A stretch of DNA of 64,000 bases, taken from the NCBI GenBank assembly GCA_038496445.1, contig JALMLS010000124.1, forward strand, positions 124,001 to 188,000, given 5' to 3'. How positions within the stretch are numbered: the stretch's first letter is position 1; each line of letters starts with the position of its first letter. This document shows, in pieces, positions 35,244 to 48,735 of the stretch. A program made the translations under genes and the position numbers. The stretch comes from Trichosphaerium sp. ATCC 40318. Taxonomy: Eukaryota > Discosea > Flabellinia > Trichosidae. The notes under the pieces were generated by a model that saw only the letters and a list, made by a program, of their open reading frames with translations, did no database searches and was not told the origin of the DNA.

Positions 35244-37964
35244 TTACCATTGCATAGTACGCTTGTGTGCGTTGTCTATCACTTTGGTGTCCCACTCGTG
35301 ATCAGGGTAAACTCGTTTTAAAATATGAGGCCAGTAATGAATCATGCCGCCTCCTCCAAGATTTGTCAATTGATCACGTGAAATATACATCCAATGTGAA
35401 GGATGTTTTATCTTTAGTCGCTCTTCCGTCTCTCTCATGAACTGTATTGTCGTTTCAGTTCGCCAGTAAGTACGTTTGATTGTTCCTGTATGTCTAAAGT
35501 AATAGAAAAATGTATTAGCAACGTTGTATTCAATTCACACGCGTCGCAATGTTGTTCAAAAAAAAAAAAAAGAAAAAAAGTTCATTTTTTCCAGTTTTTT
35601 TTTGAGCGTTTATGCTTACCCAAACTCGGATTTATCCCATTTGAATGATTTATAAACATTACTTAACGCTTCGAAAAGCGAACCGCCATATCTAAAAGTA
35701 AGGATTAGCGGATTTTTATTAAATAAGAATGAGACAATCAAATACTATTGAGACACTCAACATTTCTTTGACATACTTTGCCATCACGTTTGTACCACCT
35801 TGACGCTCGATAGATGCTTTTGTTACACTATACCATCCGTCAAGTGATTTGACATCAAGCTGTTCACCAATGTCATTAAAAAAAAACTGTTGGTTTGCAA
35901 TGACAAATGGTGATTGATCTCTTGTTGTTGCTGTTGCTCTTGAACTATTATCTCTCTTTGTGCGGCTTATCCTTTAAAATTTTTAGTTGGAATAGGTAGT
36001 ATTGGGAGTGTTTATTTACCTTTCATCATACATTTTATGCATCACATGCGCATCTCTAAGATAGCGACGTCAGAATCCAGCAAAAAAAAATCGAAAAAAA
36101 TTTGTTTTTTTTTATTTTTTGACTTGCCTTGCCGAACGTGTGCCTTCTGATTCCGGGTATAATGCATATAATAGCTCTGATATAGAACCGTTGTATCTTT
36201 ATTACGAATAAGTTCCGTTGGTTCTTTTAATGTTCTTATAATACTTACTTTTTAAGAAGACCATCTATTGCTTCGTAGCGTCTTAGATCATCTCTTGTTA
36301 TCGAGTACCATTCGTCACTAGTTTTGTATCCTTGAATGTTACTAACATAATCAAATAATAGGCGATTACTGTCAATATTATCCCACTTTCTAGACAGGTA
36401 GAGCAAAGTTAGTTCGCTAATACCAAAAAAAGGGTTTTCAAATTATTAATTTGGGCCTCGTCTAGTAAACGATACAAGCGGCCCTAATCACGTACTTGAA
36501 GAGCCACATCTTCCATTGACGTTGTGGGTACAGAGTCTCAAGTAGACTTGACAATGTCTCATAACTAATGGCCTTTCAGTATCGTAATATTCATTTAAAA
36601 GGCAGTACCGCTTAGCAACACCAGGTGCTATGAGTTGAATATCTCTTAGCGTGAAGTTGTACCAATCATCCAAAACAATGATTCTGAGAGTTTCGCTGAT
36701 AGATTCTATCTTATTAAACTGGTTTTTGGTATCTTCCCAGTAACCTTTAGGTGCTCGACTATGGATGTTAACATTAGCATCAGATTCAAAAAAAAAAAAC
36801 TGAACCAAAAGTTTCGCTTGTGTAGCGCGGCACGTGCCTAAAGTTCCATTTTATCCAATCGTATTCAGGGAAAACAAAAGATAGGGCGTTAATCAACGAG
36901 TTATCGTATCTACAAGAAGAAAAAGTCAGAAAAGTGTCAAAATGTCCAACGACATGTCAACTTGTTTTTAAGGAATTTCATTTCAGAGTTTTTTTTGTTG
37001 ACATTTTGATGTTCATTGTGTGCGCACTTTTGAAGAGCTACAATGCCACCAGAGAATAAATGAATATCAGCATTCTGTATACTATACCAACCATCCAATG
37101 ACTTCAATCCTAATCGCTCTCCAACATTTTCAAAAAAAATACGTTGATTTTTGACATTGTTCCAATGACCCATTGGAGCACACCTAACAAAACATGCTTT
37201 CTTAGTTCTATATAACGTTAAAAATACACTAAATACATACCTAAAGTGCCATGGCATCCATAGGTAGTTAGGGAAGAAGGATTGAAGCGCTTTGCTTAGA
37301 GAGTTGTTGAAGCTGTTGAAAAAAAAAAGTCAGAACATACTAAAAATGTATTGGGTTGTTGTGTTCTTCTGTGTACGTTTTGAGTATGCTAGAACCGCCT
37401 AGAGATTTTACTTGCTTTACTGTGATAGAATACCAACCGTCTAAGCATTTGATATCAAGTTCTTCGCCCGTTTTTTCAAACCAAAGTTTTTTGTTGTCCA
37501 TGTTATTCCAATAGCCCTTTGGAGTACCGCTAATGCGTATTTAGTTTGTTCTTTCCATTTCAGTGTGGTACGTACTTGAACAATGACAAATTCCACTCGT
37601 ATTCGTCGTATATTAATTGTAGGGCGCCAGAAAGTGATTTGTTAAACCTTTGGACGTTAACATTTGACAGTTCAATAAATAGTGCTCACTGGTGTAATAT
37701 AGTCTTTCCTCCAGCTTTTATGACTTGTTTGGATGTTACATTGTACCATCCGTCTTTAGTTTTGATTTGAAGCTCAGGAGCTATCTTGTCGTCGAATATA
37801 CGCTTAGTAGATACTCTAACCGCTTCGCTGTTGCTGCGCGTTAATATATTTCAAAAAGTTGTTTTTTACCTTGATTTATGCCTTTGAGACTCCCTAACAT
37901 GTATTGCACATCGTTGTACGCTTGTAATCAATAATGTGCCTGATTTTACTTTTCTGCCTAACAT
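35244..37964 (-). CDS. Seven-repeat GYW/DWY protein with mitochondrial-type presequence
   Basis: The model starts at MLGRKVKSGTLLITSVQR, rich in basic and hydroxylated residues with no acid, a classic mitochondrial presequence pattern. Seven ~65-residue modules follow. Each has roughly GYWxxxxNQxxFF, LxIKxxDGWYSI, GGxxxL, SLxxAL, YPxxxWxxWxF. The best examples are MGHWNNVKNQRIFFENVGER with GLKSLDGWYSI, and SIERQGGTNVM. Each module is split by an intron at similar points, so the array grew by exon duplication. The last module ends VYPDHEWDTKVID. I recall similar repeats from other protists but cannot name a Pfam family. An organellar RNA- or DNA-binding role is possible but unproven. Confidence 0.75.
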
Positions 37965-38230
37965 GTGACATACATTTAACGCTATAGCGTTCTAGCATTG
38001 CAGCACATTGAGTTATACTTCAACAAAGAGCAAACGAGAGCGCTGAAACAGTCCAATGAAGTCAAGTTTATTTTTTTCGTTTAGTGTGAATGTTGTGACG
38101 CCTCAATTTGCCATGCGTCAGTGAAGTAATTAGTACGTACAAATACAGGATATAAACACTCGAGGTATTTTAATAAACTACGCCAATTTGTAATAATCTG
38201 ACCAAAAAGAACCATAGTTCTACCACCACA

Positions 38231-41200
38231 ATGACGTCACACAACGAATACATAGGGTCTCACTACTTCCTTCAACAATGTTTTGTTCCGACTGTACTTG
38301 TTGTTACAAGCCAAGAAGTCAACAAATCAATACAAAGGAATGGCGTAGGTATATTCCACCTACTGAATCTGTTTTCAACAATAAAGAGCCAGGGTACCTC
38401 CCCACGTCGGCTAAAAAAATCAACTCATAGCTTGTAGTCGCGTATAAGCTGGTAGATTCTAGCGAAGAAGTGCGTAAAGAAAATATAAGATTAAGATGGA
38501 CTAGTTTGAGCTATATGCGTGATCACGCACGCGTCATGAAAGGTACAGTACCATAGTTAATAATAAACGTTAAGATTTAACATTATTTCAAAAAAAACGC
38601 CAAAAAACCAAAACTTTCGGATTTTTAGAGTTAAAACAGTACATTTTATGCAACTAATGCAATCATGGTATTTACCACACTACAAAATTACCCATTATCG
38701 GGTTTTTACCACTATAAATGGACCATACACTTTTTTTTTTGGTTGAATTTTAATTTTTTGTTTTAAAGGTGTCCCGAGAAAAATGGCATCTCTTGATACT
38801 GTTCCTCCTTCTACTGATACACCACTTATTCAATCTGTCGCTACACCTTCTGATATAGCTAGATTTCAAAAAGGTATGTTTCTAGGCTCAATACATTGCA
38901 CACAACAGCAACCCCCTTTTGAACGAAGAAAAAGAAGAAAGTTTTTTTTGACACGTGCTTTTGAAGCATCATCCTTGAAAAATTTGATTGTTTGTTTTGT
39001 AAGTGTTGTTGTACTAATATAAGGCTCTAGAATGTCGTGAAAAACGTACAACACCTTGGTTTGAAACATACAGATGGAACTATATACGTACCATGGGATC
39101 TAGCGATCATGAAATCTTTGAACATCCGGTTGCAAGTACGCCTTTTTTTTAACATAATTAAATTTTTCTCCACATTTGAGGTCTCAACAAAACCTTTCCT
39201 TGTCTCTTGTTTTATTGCAAATCGTTCGTATTAAATGTATTGCTTCGTGTGCATGCTAATTAGTATTTTCTTTAAAGCTATGTGTGTTGTTACGTCTCAT
39301 GAAGCAAAACCTTTGCAGACGTTGAAAGCGCTTTATGATGTGAATAATCCTTCTTCTGATATTCCAACTTTTATGGATATTCAAGTACTCCGCACATATG
39401 TTGTTATTCATGATGTTGCTGCTGGACAACCAATTAGCACAGCAACTAAAATACAACGTGATATACAACGGACTTATCCTCATTCCACGTGTGAGATTTG
39501 GACAATCAATTCTCTCAGTACTGCACAGCCGCTTCCAGCTTTGAATAATGCACCTACTTATCTATCCAAGGATGACTTGAAATCTGTGGGTAATGTTAAA
39601 TGGAATTTTATATTGATGTCAATCGAGAGTTGATGTTTTTTCTTTTTGGTAATACTTTCTTCGAATACTAATTTTTTTTTGATTTGTAGAGACTTTTGTT
39701 AAGAACTTTGGTATTAAAGCGTTAGTACCTCATATGCGTAAAAAAGTAGCTGCATTACATGTACACGTACAGCAACAACGCGCTGGATTTATGTACAAGT
39801 ACGTCGTTGACTCACTTTATCGCTGAGTGGCAAAATTTATTTTTAGCATTTTTGTCTTTCTTTTTCTTTGTACTAACACCAGGCTTCTTTAGTGTATTTT
39901 TAATTACTTCACGTTTCCGTAAGAATACTGCACCCCAAAATAGTGGTGAATTCAAGTACGTGTTTATCATTTTATTGTACTGTACAAGAGGTTTAACAAT
40001 TGTGTTCCCTAGGTTCGATGTTGATAGCCTTAATTTTAAGCAACGACAACTTGCTGATTGGGCCTTCATGTTGGGTGATTTTGCGTTAGCTAATAGTACT
40101 TATGAAACGTTGGCACGTCATTTACAGAGTGCACCAGATAAGCAAAAGCCTCATATGTACATTGCTGGGTACGACAACAAAAGATCCAAAATTTTTTTTT
40201 TTGTTTTTTTGTTTTCTATGTTGCGTTGTTTTAACTCTTTTTGTGTTTTTGTTAGATGTCAAGAAATGAGTGGTATATGTCAGTACCTCCTTGGGTTACA
40301 AGGTCAAAATGTTATTGAAAAACACTTGCGTTTGGCTTCGGAGAATTACTTGAAAGTGGATCAGTACAGGTACTTTGAGATTTTCTTTTTTTTTTTCGAG
40401 TGAAGCTTGTATCATATGATTTACTAAAACATGTCTCAATAGATGGGCTCGTAGGACTTCGCTATTCCTAACACTTATGGTCCCGAATAATCCTATTTTG
40501 TGGGAAAACAGTGCCTACGCTGTACGTTTATTCTTTTTTGTTTTTTTTGTTGTTGCTTGTTTCAAAGTTTGACTTGTTGTGTTTAGGAGCAACATATAGT
40601 GCTTCAAGCTTTTCTGTATGAGCAAGCAGGGCTTGCTTATTTTAATATGTATAAACCTAAATTACGTATGGCAGCATTCAGGTAATGAAGTCTTGAGGAA
40701 ACTTGTTTTTTTCTCTAAGTTTAAGCATAGATTCATTCAAGCTGGCCAATGTTTTCGAAAATCAGCTGAAGGTAACCCAGCAGACAAGTCTAATGTTGCG
40801 CATATACATGCTCTTCGATGCTTTAGTACTGCTTCTGTAATATATAATAACCAAGGTATGTCAGTGTAATACTCAAAACAGATTTTTTTTTGGACCAAAC
40901 TTTTTTTTTCTTCTTATCACGTGTTAATTGCCTTCTTGTTAAGGATGGCCGGTGATTAATGATCATATGCATTTCAACCTTTCTCGTGTCTGTTATGACC
41001 TTGATAAGAAGGACGATGCGTTAGGTTACATGAATTCTCTGTTGACTAATAATGCACATGATCAAAGACAGCAAGCTTCTTTCATGCGAGAATACATTCA
41101 CATGACGAAGGTAGGATGAATTTCGTTTAAAATGAATGCTGCTTGCATTGATTATTGTCTCACAGTATTGGTATTATTATACACAATACTAAGCATACCT

Positions 41201-44200
41201 TTTTCTTTCTTCTTAAAGCTTGTGTGATATGTTCTCGACAAGCGAAGCTGATTCTTTTCTTGCTTTAGTCTGCCAACAAAGGTGATGATTTAGAGCTTCC
41301 CCTACCGAAGATAAATCCCTCGTCTATTAAATTAGAGCTTCATGATAATACAGGAAGTCGTAAGGTATGTTGAAGAGCTAGAATTTTTATGGTTTTGGTT
41401 TTATTATTAATTTTATTCTTCAGGATAAGCTGTGGAAAGAAATGGAAGATGATTTATTGGAGTTTCAGATTAAAGATTGGAGAAGGCTTAGAGAGATTCG
41501 TAATAAGATTAAAAAGAATCCTAACGCTTGTACAGCGCCAGTGGGTGGTACGTAATACCTTGAGGAAAAGATTAGAAAAATAAGCTCTCTTAAGCAACCC
41601 GTTAACGATTTTTTCATAGAATTTATTTACTTTTCTGTAAATATCAAGAACCCTCTTAAAATCCCACTTCAGTTCACTGATACTTACATCACTTGTAAAT
41701 ACGATAACCAAGTACGGCATTTATATATTTTTATTAATAATCGAGTGTTTTATTAACGTTTCATTACCACAACACAGAAAGAAGGTGATGAAGAGTCTGA
41801 GTTGTTCACTTATTCTCCGAGGAATCTCATGCTTCAGCCCATGGAGACCAAAAGGGAGCGCTTTGCAATTAAGCCTAATAAGCAAGGTGTTGTTACTGTC
41901 CAAGCTATTCATTTTTGCTTGTATGGTATCAAGGGAGTCCGAACAGTAAGTCAAAAAAACCCCAAAAATATTTCAAATATCAAAAACTTACTCTTTTTGT
42001 TTAGATTACAACCAAATTTTCAGTTACAGTGACATCTCCGATGCCTCTTTTAAAGCCTGGTATTCAACCTTGGCTATGGGAAGGTTTAGAGGGACAAGTA
42101 CGAAGAGCATTGTAATTGAGAGAAGAGATAGATATTGATTTTTGTGTTTCTAGGTTGTACACTTGACTCTTCGATTAAAGAATGCTGGGCAAAAGCCAAT
42201 GAGCAATGTTGCTATAAGATGTTCTCATCCAGATTGTTTTTCTTTCCCTGAATTAAAGCCAAGTGCACCAAGTACGTTATTGTGATGAAAATACACATTT
42301 TTCTGAGTGATGACCTGTGTCCTTCATTGTAACGCTGTTTTTTAGCCACAAAGAAGCTTTCACCTTTGAGAAAGAATGCTTTCTTGGCGTACAGAGTAAT
42401 TGCTCTTAATCTTGATCCTATTCTTCCAGGTAAGTCAACACGTGTTGATGGTTAAGTCCCCATTTTTTTCTCAAATCAATTGATCTTTTTTTGTAGGTGA
42501 TTCTGAGGATATTGTTGTTAAATTCAGAGCTGGTAAGCCTGGAAGGACAAGCTATAAGTTTGCATTTTACTATGAGAATCAAGTACGTACCTTTGTTGCA
42601 AAGAGGTTCCATTGTTTTGTTCTTTCTCTAAACTCGCAATTTTTTTTAGGAAGGAAATAATGAGATGCCATATAGGTTCCAACGTGCAGAGGTTGAAATG
42701 AAGATACGTGCATCTGTAGGTGTATCGTATATCATGAAACCTAGTATGTCTATTTTGAATGGATATACGCTTTGTGTAATGATAAACAATCGGAGAAAAC
42801 AACGTGGTAAAGTTAACTTGAGGTATGTTTGTTATTTTTTGTTTTTTATTTTTCCTGTTTTGGATGTTTTTTTGCTAATGTGGTTTTGATTTTAGGCAGA
42901 TTATTGGTGTTAGTGATAGATGGTCTATCACACCTTTGATTGAACCTGATTTGAAGTCAAATATTATTAATCTGGGCGAAAAAACGGATTTGTATTTTCA
43001 TGTTCAGCCAAAAAGTGCTGGAGAGGAAGATTCAGTTATACCTTTGGTACAAAGCGAATACCTTCTTTAATAATATTAAAATCTGACGTATTTATTCTAG
43101 TCAAAGACTGATATCATCCAAGATGTGAAAGTATTCAAGAATATCGTCAAAACGCACAAAAAGTGAGTTTCTAAAGTTTTTTTTTGATTTTTTCGACTCT
43201 TCCCCGGCTTTGTAATTCTTTTTTGTGCACACCATTGGTGCCACTCATTGTGCTACCCTTTTTTGTGGAGTGAATGGTAAATCACGGTTGGTTGTAGCCG
43301 AAGAATTGTGGTTCAATGCCATTCGGAGGGATTCTTTTTTTTTTTCTTTTACATTAGCTTCTCTTTCTCTTCGTTAGTTCTTGTTTGGTATTGATTGTAT
43401 ATTTTAGGAATATTCATATGATAACTGAAGAAAATAAAGTACAACAGTATATAGCTACAGAGGAGGAAGCAGTAGAACAGAGACGTGTTAAAGAAGAGAT
43501 AAAAAAGAATGAACTTGACATTATTGTTCTATGGGAATCCAAAGGCATCATTGGACAACACAACCTTCGTACGTACTCCTAATCACTCTAATAACCGTTA
43601 TTGATCTATACTCACGTGATATTCCTAGTTGACTTGGCTTTTCTGCCATCTCCAGGTGGTCATGCATACAAGGCGAGACATCCTGAGAATTTGCCGTTGA
43701 AGTTCTTTGTTGAATCTGAACAAACTGTACAACATGACTTTTCTAAATCAAGGTATGCGTGCAGCGACTGAATACCTATTTTCTATTTTGTTTTCTACAT
43801 GTAAAAGTACTTTATTGTTGGTTTTGTTTAAAGGAGTTTGTTGTTGGTCTTTTGTTGTGTTTGCTAACTTTTTTTTTTTTTCGTAGGATATGTAGCGTTC
43901 CTGTCAAGATAAAATTAATGAATGCCTCGCCTTACCATGCGATAAAATTCTCATTTGAGGCGTTACTTCCAAACAGTACAGTAGCTAAACAACAACATAA
44001 TGTCATAAAGTACGTAGGATACCCTGTGAGATCTCCTTGAAAGTCATACTAAAATTTCCTTTTTAGGCAAAATTCAAAGTATTTTTGGGCTGGCAAGACG
44101 AACACTGATTCCATTGAGATGTCTCCTGGATCTACATTTGATATTGAACTTAGTGCTTGTTTCACATCAGTTGGTATCTATAACGTCAATAGGATAAAAT

Positions 44201-44274
44201 TTTTAGTTGATGATAATGGTCATCATATTACAATGTACTCTCCATTTCAGTACTTGGTAAATGTTACACTGTAA
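38231..44274 (+). CDS. TRAPPC8: TRAPP complex subunit TRAPPC8 (Trs85)
   Basis: About 20 exons, frame checked at many junctions. The N-terminus (FVPTVLVVTSQEVNK) matches the conserved start of TRAPPC8. Diagnostic segments follow: TTPWFETYRWNYIR with SSDHEIFEHP, RTYVVIHDVAAGQP, FGIKALVPHMRKKVAALHVH, ADWAFMLGDFALANSTYETL, KPKLRMAAFR, RFIQAGQCFRKSAE, WPVINDHMHFNLSRVCY and DALGYMNSLL. The C-terminal beta-rich part ends CFTSVGIYNVNRIKF. TRAPPC8 is a TRAPPIII-specific subunit that acts as Rab1 GEF scaffold in autophagy and early secretory traffic. One intron (~43160-43410) is unusually long. Confidence 0.93.
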
Positions 44275-44670
44275 TTTAATCTCATACATTCAAAAACCAA
44301 ATATTAATAAAAAAACATACTTTCAAGTGTTTTGAAATAACAACTTAAAGTTTTACACCGCAGTTGGGTCAAATCTTTACTTTTTTTTCCCCGCTTCTCC
44401 CAGCCTAGAATACTGGTTCTATAACGCGTGCGGTGTTTCTGTGAGATGTAAAAAACCACTTGATTGGTCAAGTGCGCATCCTTCAAGCTAGACACTATGT
44501 TGAACTTTGTCTAAAATTGTATGGTTTTGAGTGTGTACTGAGAAAAGTTTTTGTGTTTTATTTCGGTTTCTGTTGCTATTTTTGGGCACCATTTCTGAAA
44601 AATCTTGACCTCCAACAGATATCTCATTACAGCTTATATCTTGGTGACGTAGTGATCGATCTGTAGCCAA
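44275..44670. other. Intergenic region, no supported gene
   Basis: About 400 bases between TRAPPC8 and the first intact F-box/LRR gene, both on plus. Presumably the promoter of the LRR gene; no motif singled out. Confidence 0.4.
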
Positions 44671-45699
44671 ATGAACAAGAACACACCCTTTTTTGATGAG
44701 ACTCCTATTGAAGTTCTCGTTCACCTCCTCCATTATGTTCCAGAGTTATCCATGCACTCAGTAGTACGTACAAGCAAACTGTTATCAAATATCTCTGAAA
44801 AGCACCTGGGATACAGAGATATACGAGATATATACATCACAAGCGCTAAAAAGCTTAAAAAACTGTTCAAGAACGCACCATACCTCATCAAAACAAATCG
44901 TATTATCGTTCAATTTACTCTTAAACAAAAGCATTTACAGTATCTACAAGGAGTGTATAACCTAAAAATATGTCGAGGGTTATCAAAGGTAGATTTTCGT
45001 GATTTCAAAGTCGAAAACTGCATTGATCTTGGTTCTTGTACTACAGTATATGATGAGCATCTTAAACAGCTTTCAGGAGTCCATCATTTAATATTAAGTA
45101 ACACTGAAACAATTACAAATTTAGGACTTAGAGCTCTTAGTGGTGTTCATACTTTAGATCTTAGCTCAACGCACGTGTCAGATAACGGTGTGAGAAAGTT
45201 ATGTGGTGTTCATACTATTAATCTCTACGCCACTGCTATCACAGATGTCAGTCTGTTAAGTTTGGTTGGTGTATATGCGATTGGTTTAAGCCACTGTTAT
45301 AATATAAGCGATGAAGGCATCAAGGCTATAGCTGGAGTACATAAAATAGATTTAAGCTATTGTGAACAAATAACAGATGAAGGTATAAAAGCTTTGAAAG
45401 GTGTTCATTCGATTAACTTGGACTCCACAAATGTTACAGATGAAGGTATTAAAGCACTATCAGGCGTTCATACAATTGATTTATCAAGTTGTGTTGATAT
45501 AACTGATGAAGGCGTCACAGCATTGGCAGGTGTTTATACCATTAGTCTTCGTTCTACAAAAATTACAGATAGTAGTTTAAAAGCACTTTCTGGTGCTCAT
45601 GAGATTGATGCTAGCTATTGTGAAAATGTAACAGATGAAGCCATTGAGGCAATGGCATGTGTTCATGAAATTGATAGAGTTATTGTGGTCATTTGCTGA
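44671..45699 (+). CDS. F-box/LRR protein, family member 1
   Basis: Intronless, 342 codons. The N-terminus is F-box-like (TPIEVLVHLLHYVPELSMHS, then VVRTSKLLSNIS). From residue ~130 run about ten leucine-rich repeats of ~20-24 residues with the pattern ITDEGIKALxGVHTIDLSxC/T. These are of the cysteine-containing/RI-like type found in F-box LRR proteins such as SCF adaptors. Unlike members 2 and 3 it lacks the separate N-terminal exon. The last repeat decays (MACVHEIDRVIVVIC). Likely role: substrate selection for SCF ubiquitin ligase, by inference. Confidence 0.85.
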   Translation: MNKNTPFFDETPIEVLVHLLHYVPELSMHSVVRTSKLLSNISEKHLGYRDIRDIYITSAKKLKKLFKNAPYLIKTNRIIVQFTLKQKHLQYLQGVYNLKICRGLSKVDFRDFKVENCIDLGSCTTVYDEHLKQLSGVHHLILSNTETITNLGLRALSGVHTLDLSSTHVSDNGVRKLCGVHTINLYATAITDVSLLSLVGVYAIGLSHCYNISDEGIKAIAGVHKIDLSYCEQITDEGIKALKGVHSINLDSTNVTDEGIKALSGVHTIDLSSCVDITDEGVTALAGVYTISLRSTKITDSSLKALSGAHEIDASYCENVTDEAIEAMACVHEIDRVIVVIC

Positions 45700-45988
45700 A
45701 GGATCTAAATGTCCCTAAAATCAATAAAGGTTCCACCTGTCATTAGTTAGTACTTGATCGTCATCACGTGTTATTTGAACAGCTCCAATGGAGCATCTGG
45801 TTTTAAATAAATACAAAGGCAACAATGTACTTTCATTGTGAATCGATAAGCATTAAACCTAACGGCTGCTGAAGTTGTTATATTGGCAGTTGTACAATAT
45901 CAGAAAAATATGAGAAAGAGTTACAAAGCAGTACACAATACGGTGTTTTTGTGAATAAACTATACATTTATTTTTATGAACTATTAAT

Positions 45989-48735
45989 TTAGTTATCATA
46001 ATTAGACATGGATATATCGTGTCCTTCAACATTTTCTTCAATAAATGCATCCAAATATGCATCAGCAATTGAAGAACCAACAAGCTCAACTTCACTAGTT
46101 GTATACTCATCAGATGCTTCTTTAGGTGGTCCATTAGACATATACTTTGAACGACGTCTCTTAGAGTCCCTCTTATTTGCCCATACGCAAAACAAGATGA
46201 GGATACATACTATAATAATAAGTGTTCCTGTTGCAGCAACACCAACCATTATTTCTTTACTCCTCTTTATTCTATCAAGAGTATTCTTAGTACTCTTGGT
46301 AGGTGTTTCTTCTGTAGGAGGTAGTGCTCTTATAGCACTTTGTGTAACCGTAGGTGGGGCTACTACTGTAGGTGGAGTCTAAAAGTGGAAAGTTACTTTT
46401 TTGCTGTTGTATGAATTGTTAGTTTCTGTTGTCGTACTGTTAGCGTTGTTCCGGAGGATGCCACGCCTGTATCCGTTGCTGCAAGAGCGTCGCCATTCTC
46501 TAGGTATTTACTTACAGCCACAGCTGCTACTACATTACCTAAGGCAATGTGTAAATGAATTGTGGTTGGTGTACATGAGCTTTATAAAACGACGTACTGT
46601 TTGGTGTGAGAACGAGGGTTATGATAGTGCCGTCATTCATACGTTTACTAGTAGGAGGCGCAGCTCTTTGTGTAATTGTTGCGTCAGCAGCAGTCATTTC
46701 CATCTCTGATAGTACAGAACTAACGATTTGGTTGAGTTGAGCAACAGGTATTGGATGTGCAGCTTCTACTCCCATTTCTAATGTTACATCTAAAACAAAC
46801 AATCATTTCTTTCGTTACCACGTCAGTAATGGGCTGCGTACTTGTTTCAATACATCTAGTAGCAGTATCCTCACCATCAAATGTAACATATCCAGTCTAT
46901 TACCAACTAGTTAGCACAAGTGCAAGCGCAAAAAAAAAACCACAAAAGAATGGCGAGAGTATTTTGCTTTCTTGGCTTACACCTAATGTCCACGTGGTTG
47001 ATTCACCACGGAATGTCAAGCGGAATAGTTCTAATGATGGGTAGTATGGCGCAGTTCCTGTGAATTCAACAGGCAAAGAGGCTGCATCAGAGCTTAGAAA
47101 GTTGTTTTTACCAACAGGAACACGCAAGTCCTTTTCCTACAAAGTACATTGAGTTTTTTGCTTTTTCTCGTTGGTAACGTTCTTCAACGTACTTTTGTTG
47201 TCCAACCGAGGAAGGCTATGTAAGTACCATCACCATTATTCAATACACAATCTACACGAGGGGCTACCTTTTGGTAGAGTAAGCAAAAACCAAGCTCCAC
47301 AAGTGTAACAAGAAAGGGTATAAAGCGATGTTGACGTACGTTTGGATATGCCGTCTCGTTCGATGGTGCTGTAGGCGGCACTGCCGTTGGCTCATCACCA
47401 ATACCTGTATGTGTTGGTGCTGTTGGACCCATTGTAGGTGGGTCAGTAGTCTCCATTGGCATCATCGTAGGCATTTCTGTTGTTGGAATTTCCATTGGAG
47501 GCATTGTTGTTGGAGAAGCAGTTGGAGTGATAGTTGTAGGATGAGGCGATGTTGGAGGCACGGTAGTTGGAGGAATAGTTGTTGGAGCGACTGTAGTTGG
47601 GTGAGGTGCTGTTGGAGCCACGGTCGTTGGAGGAGTAGTCGTTGGAGCAATAGTTGTAGGATGAGGCGATGTTGGAGGCACGGTCGTTGGCGGATTAGTT
47701 GTTGGAGCAACTGTAGTTGGGTGTGGCGATGTTGGCGGCACTGTTGTTGGCGGAACCGTAGTCGGAGGAACTGTAGTTGGAGCTGCAGTAGTTGGAGGAA
47801 CTGTTGTTGGCAGAATCGTAGTTGGAGGCACCGTAGTTGGAGGAACTGTAGTTGGAGGCGTCGTTGTTGGCGGAACCGTTGTTGGAGGAACTGTTGTTGG
47901 AGGCACCGTTGTTGGAGGTAGTGTAGTAGGTGCTTCCGTTGCGACACCTTCAGCGAGTGTTATCGATCTATCTGCCCAAGCACATTGACCACCTCCACGT
48001 GATACAACAAGCCAATACTATCCAAACAATAAGTCAAAAAATGAATTGGTAAAACCATTAATTTTTTACTGCAATCGTACTCTTAGTGTTATTGTTCCAC
48101 TACCAGCTTCAGGTGCTAGCCATTCAAAAGACATATCTTCTGTTATCTCATCCCCATTAATGTGTCTTACAGTATTACCTGATGAGCAAATTGAAGGTGC
48201 TCCACTTCCAGAAAAGTCAGTTGTAAGTTTTGTGACAGCAGGTAAGTTTGTCACTGCGAATGAACCCATAGGCATACTACCAGCGTAGCTAGATAACATT
48301 AAACCCTAAAGAAAGATATCTCAGTCAACAATACTGTTTTGATGACAAGAAAAATACAAAAAACCATCCTTTGCTATTTTCTTTCATTTTCGACGTACTT
48401 TCCAAGGTCCACCGCCTACAGTTACTGCATAAGTCTGTCCTGGTATATAGGTAGTCGTCAAGCCGTTGTAGGTTACTCTTGCGTCAGTATCTGAGGCATC
48501 GCTTGGGCTTGATTTAGAAATGTAACGATAAAAAGTAAAGGTTTCCGTTGTAGACGCGTAGAATAGCTTGTTGGTAAACGAATAAGCCAATTACGTACCT
48601 TTGACACATGTTGTTACAAATAGTGGCTTCGGAAGCTGGACATAACCCAACTAGGCCTGAACTACTCGCACTTACGCTAATAATCAAGTGGTGTAATAGC
48701 AAGCAAGCGATCGATGATAGGATCGATAAACGCAT
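45989..48735 (-). CDS. Type I membrane protein: Reeler domain, PT-rich stalk, beta domain, TM helix
   Basis: Signal peptide MRLSILSSIACLLLHHLIISVS. A Reeler-like domain follows: TTYIPGQTYAVTVGG, LMLSSYAGSMPMGSF, NTVRHINGD, MSFEWLAPEAGSGTITL. A ~150-residue PT-rich stalk runs from ~47930 to 47380. Then comes a module reading VLNNGDGTYIAFLGW, VPVGKNNF and VEFTGTAPYYPSLELFRLTF, a beta domain resembling modules in bacterial secreted proteins. A further domain (MGVEAAHPIPVAQLNQIVSS) precedes a TM helix (VAATGTLIIIVCILILFCVW) and a ~60-residue tail. Reeler domains occur in reelin and ferric-chelate reductase 1-like proteins. A receptor or adhesion role is inferred. Confidence 0.8.

Noticed and set aside
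47328-47947. Plus- and minus-strand frames rich in Cys/Trp/Arg or Gln/Leu
   Set aside because: Alternative-frame shadows of the PT-rich stalk in the Reeler-domain gene.
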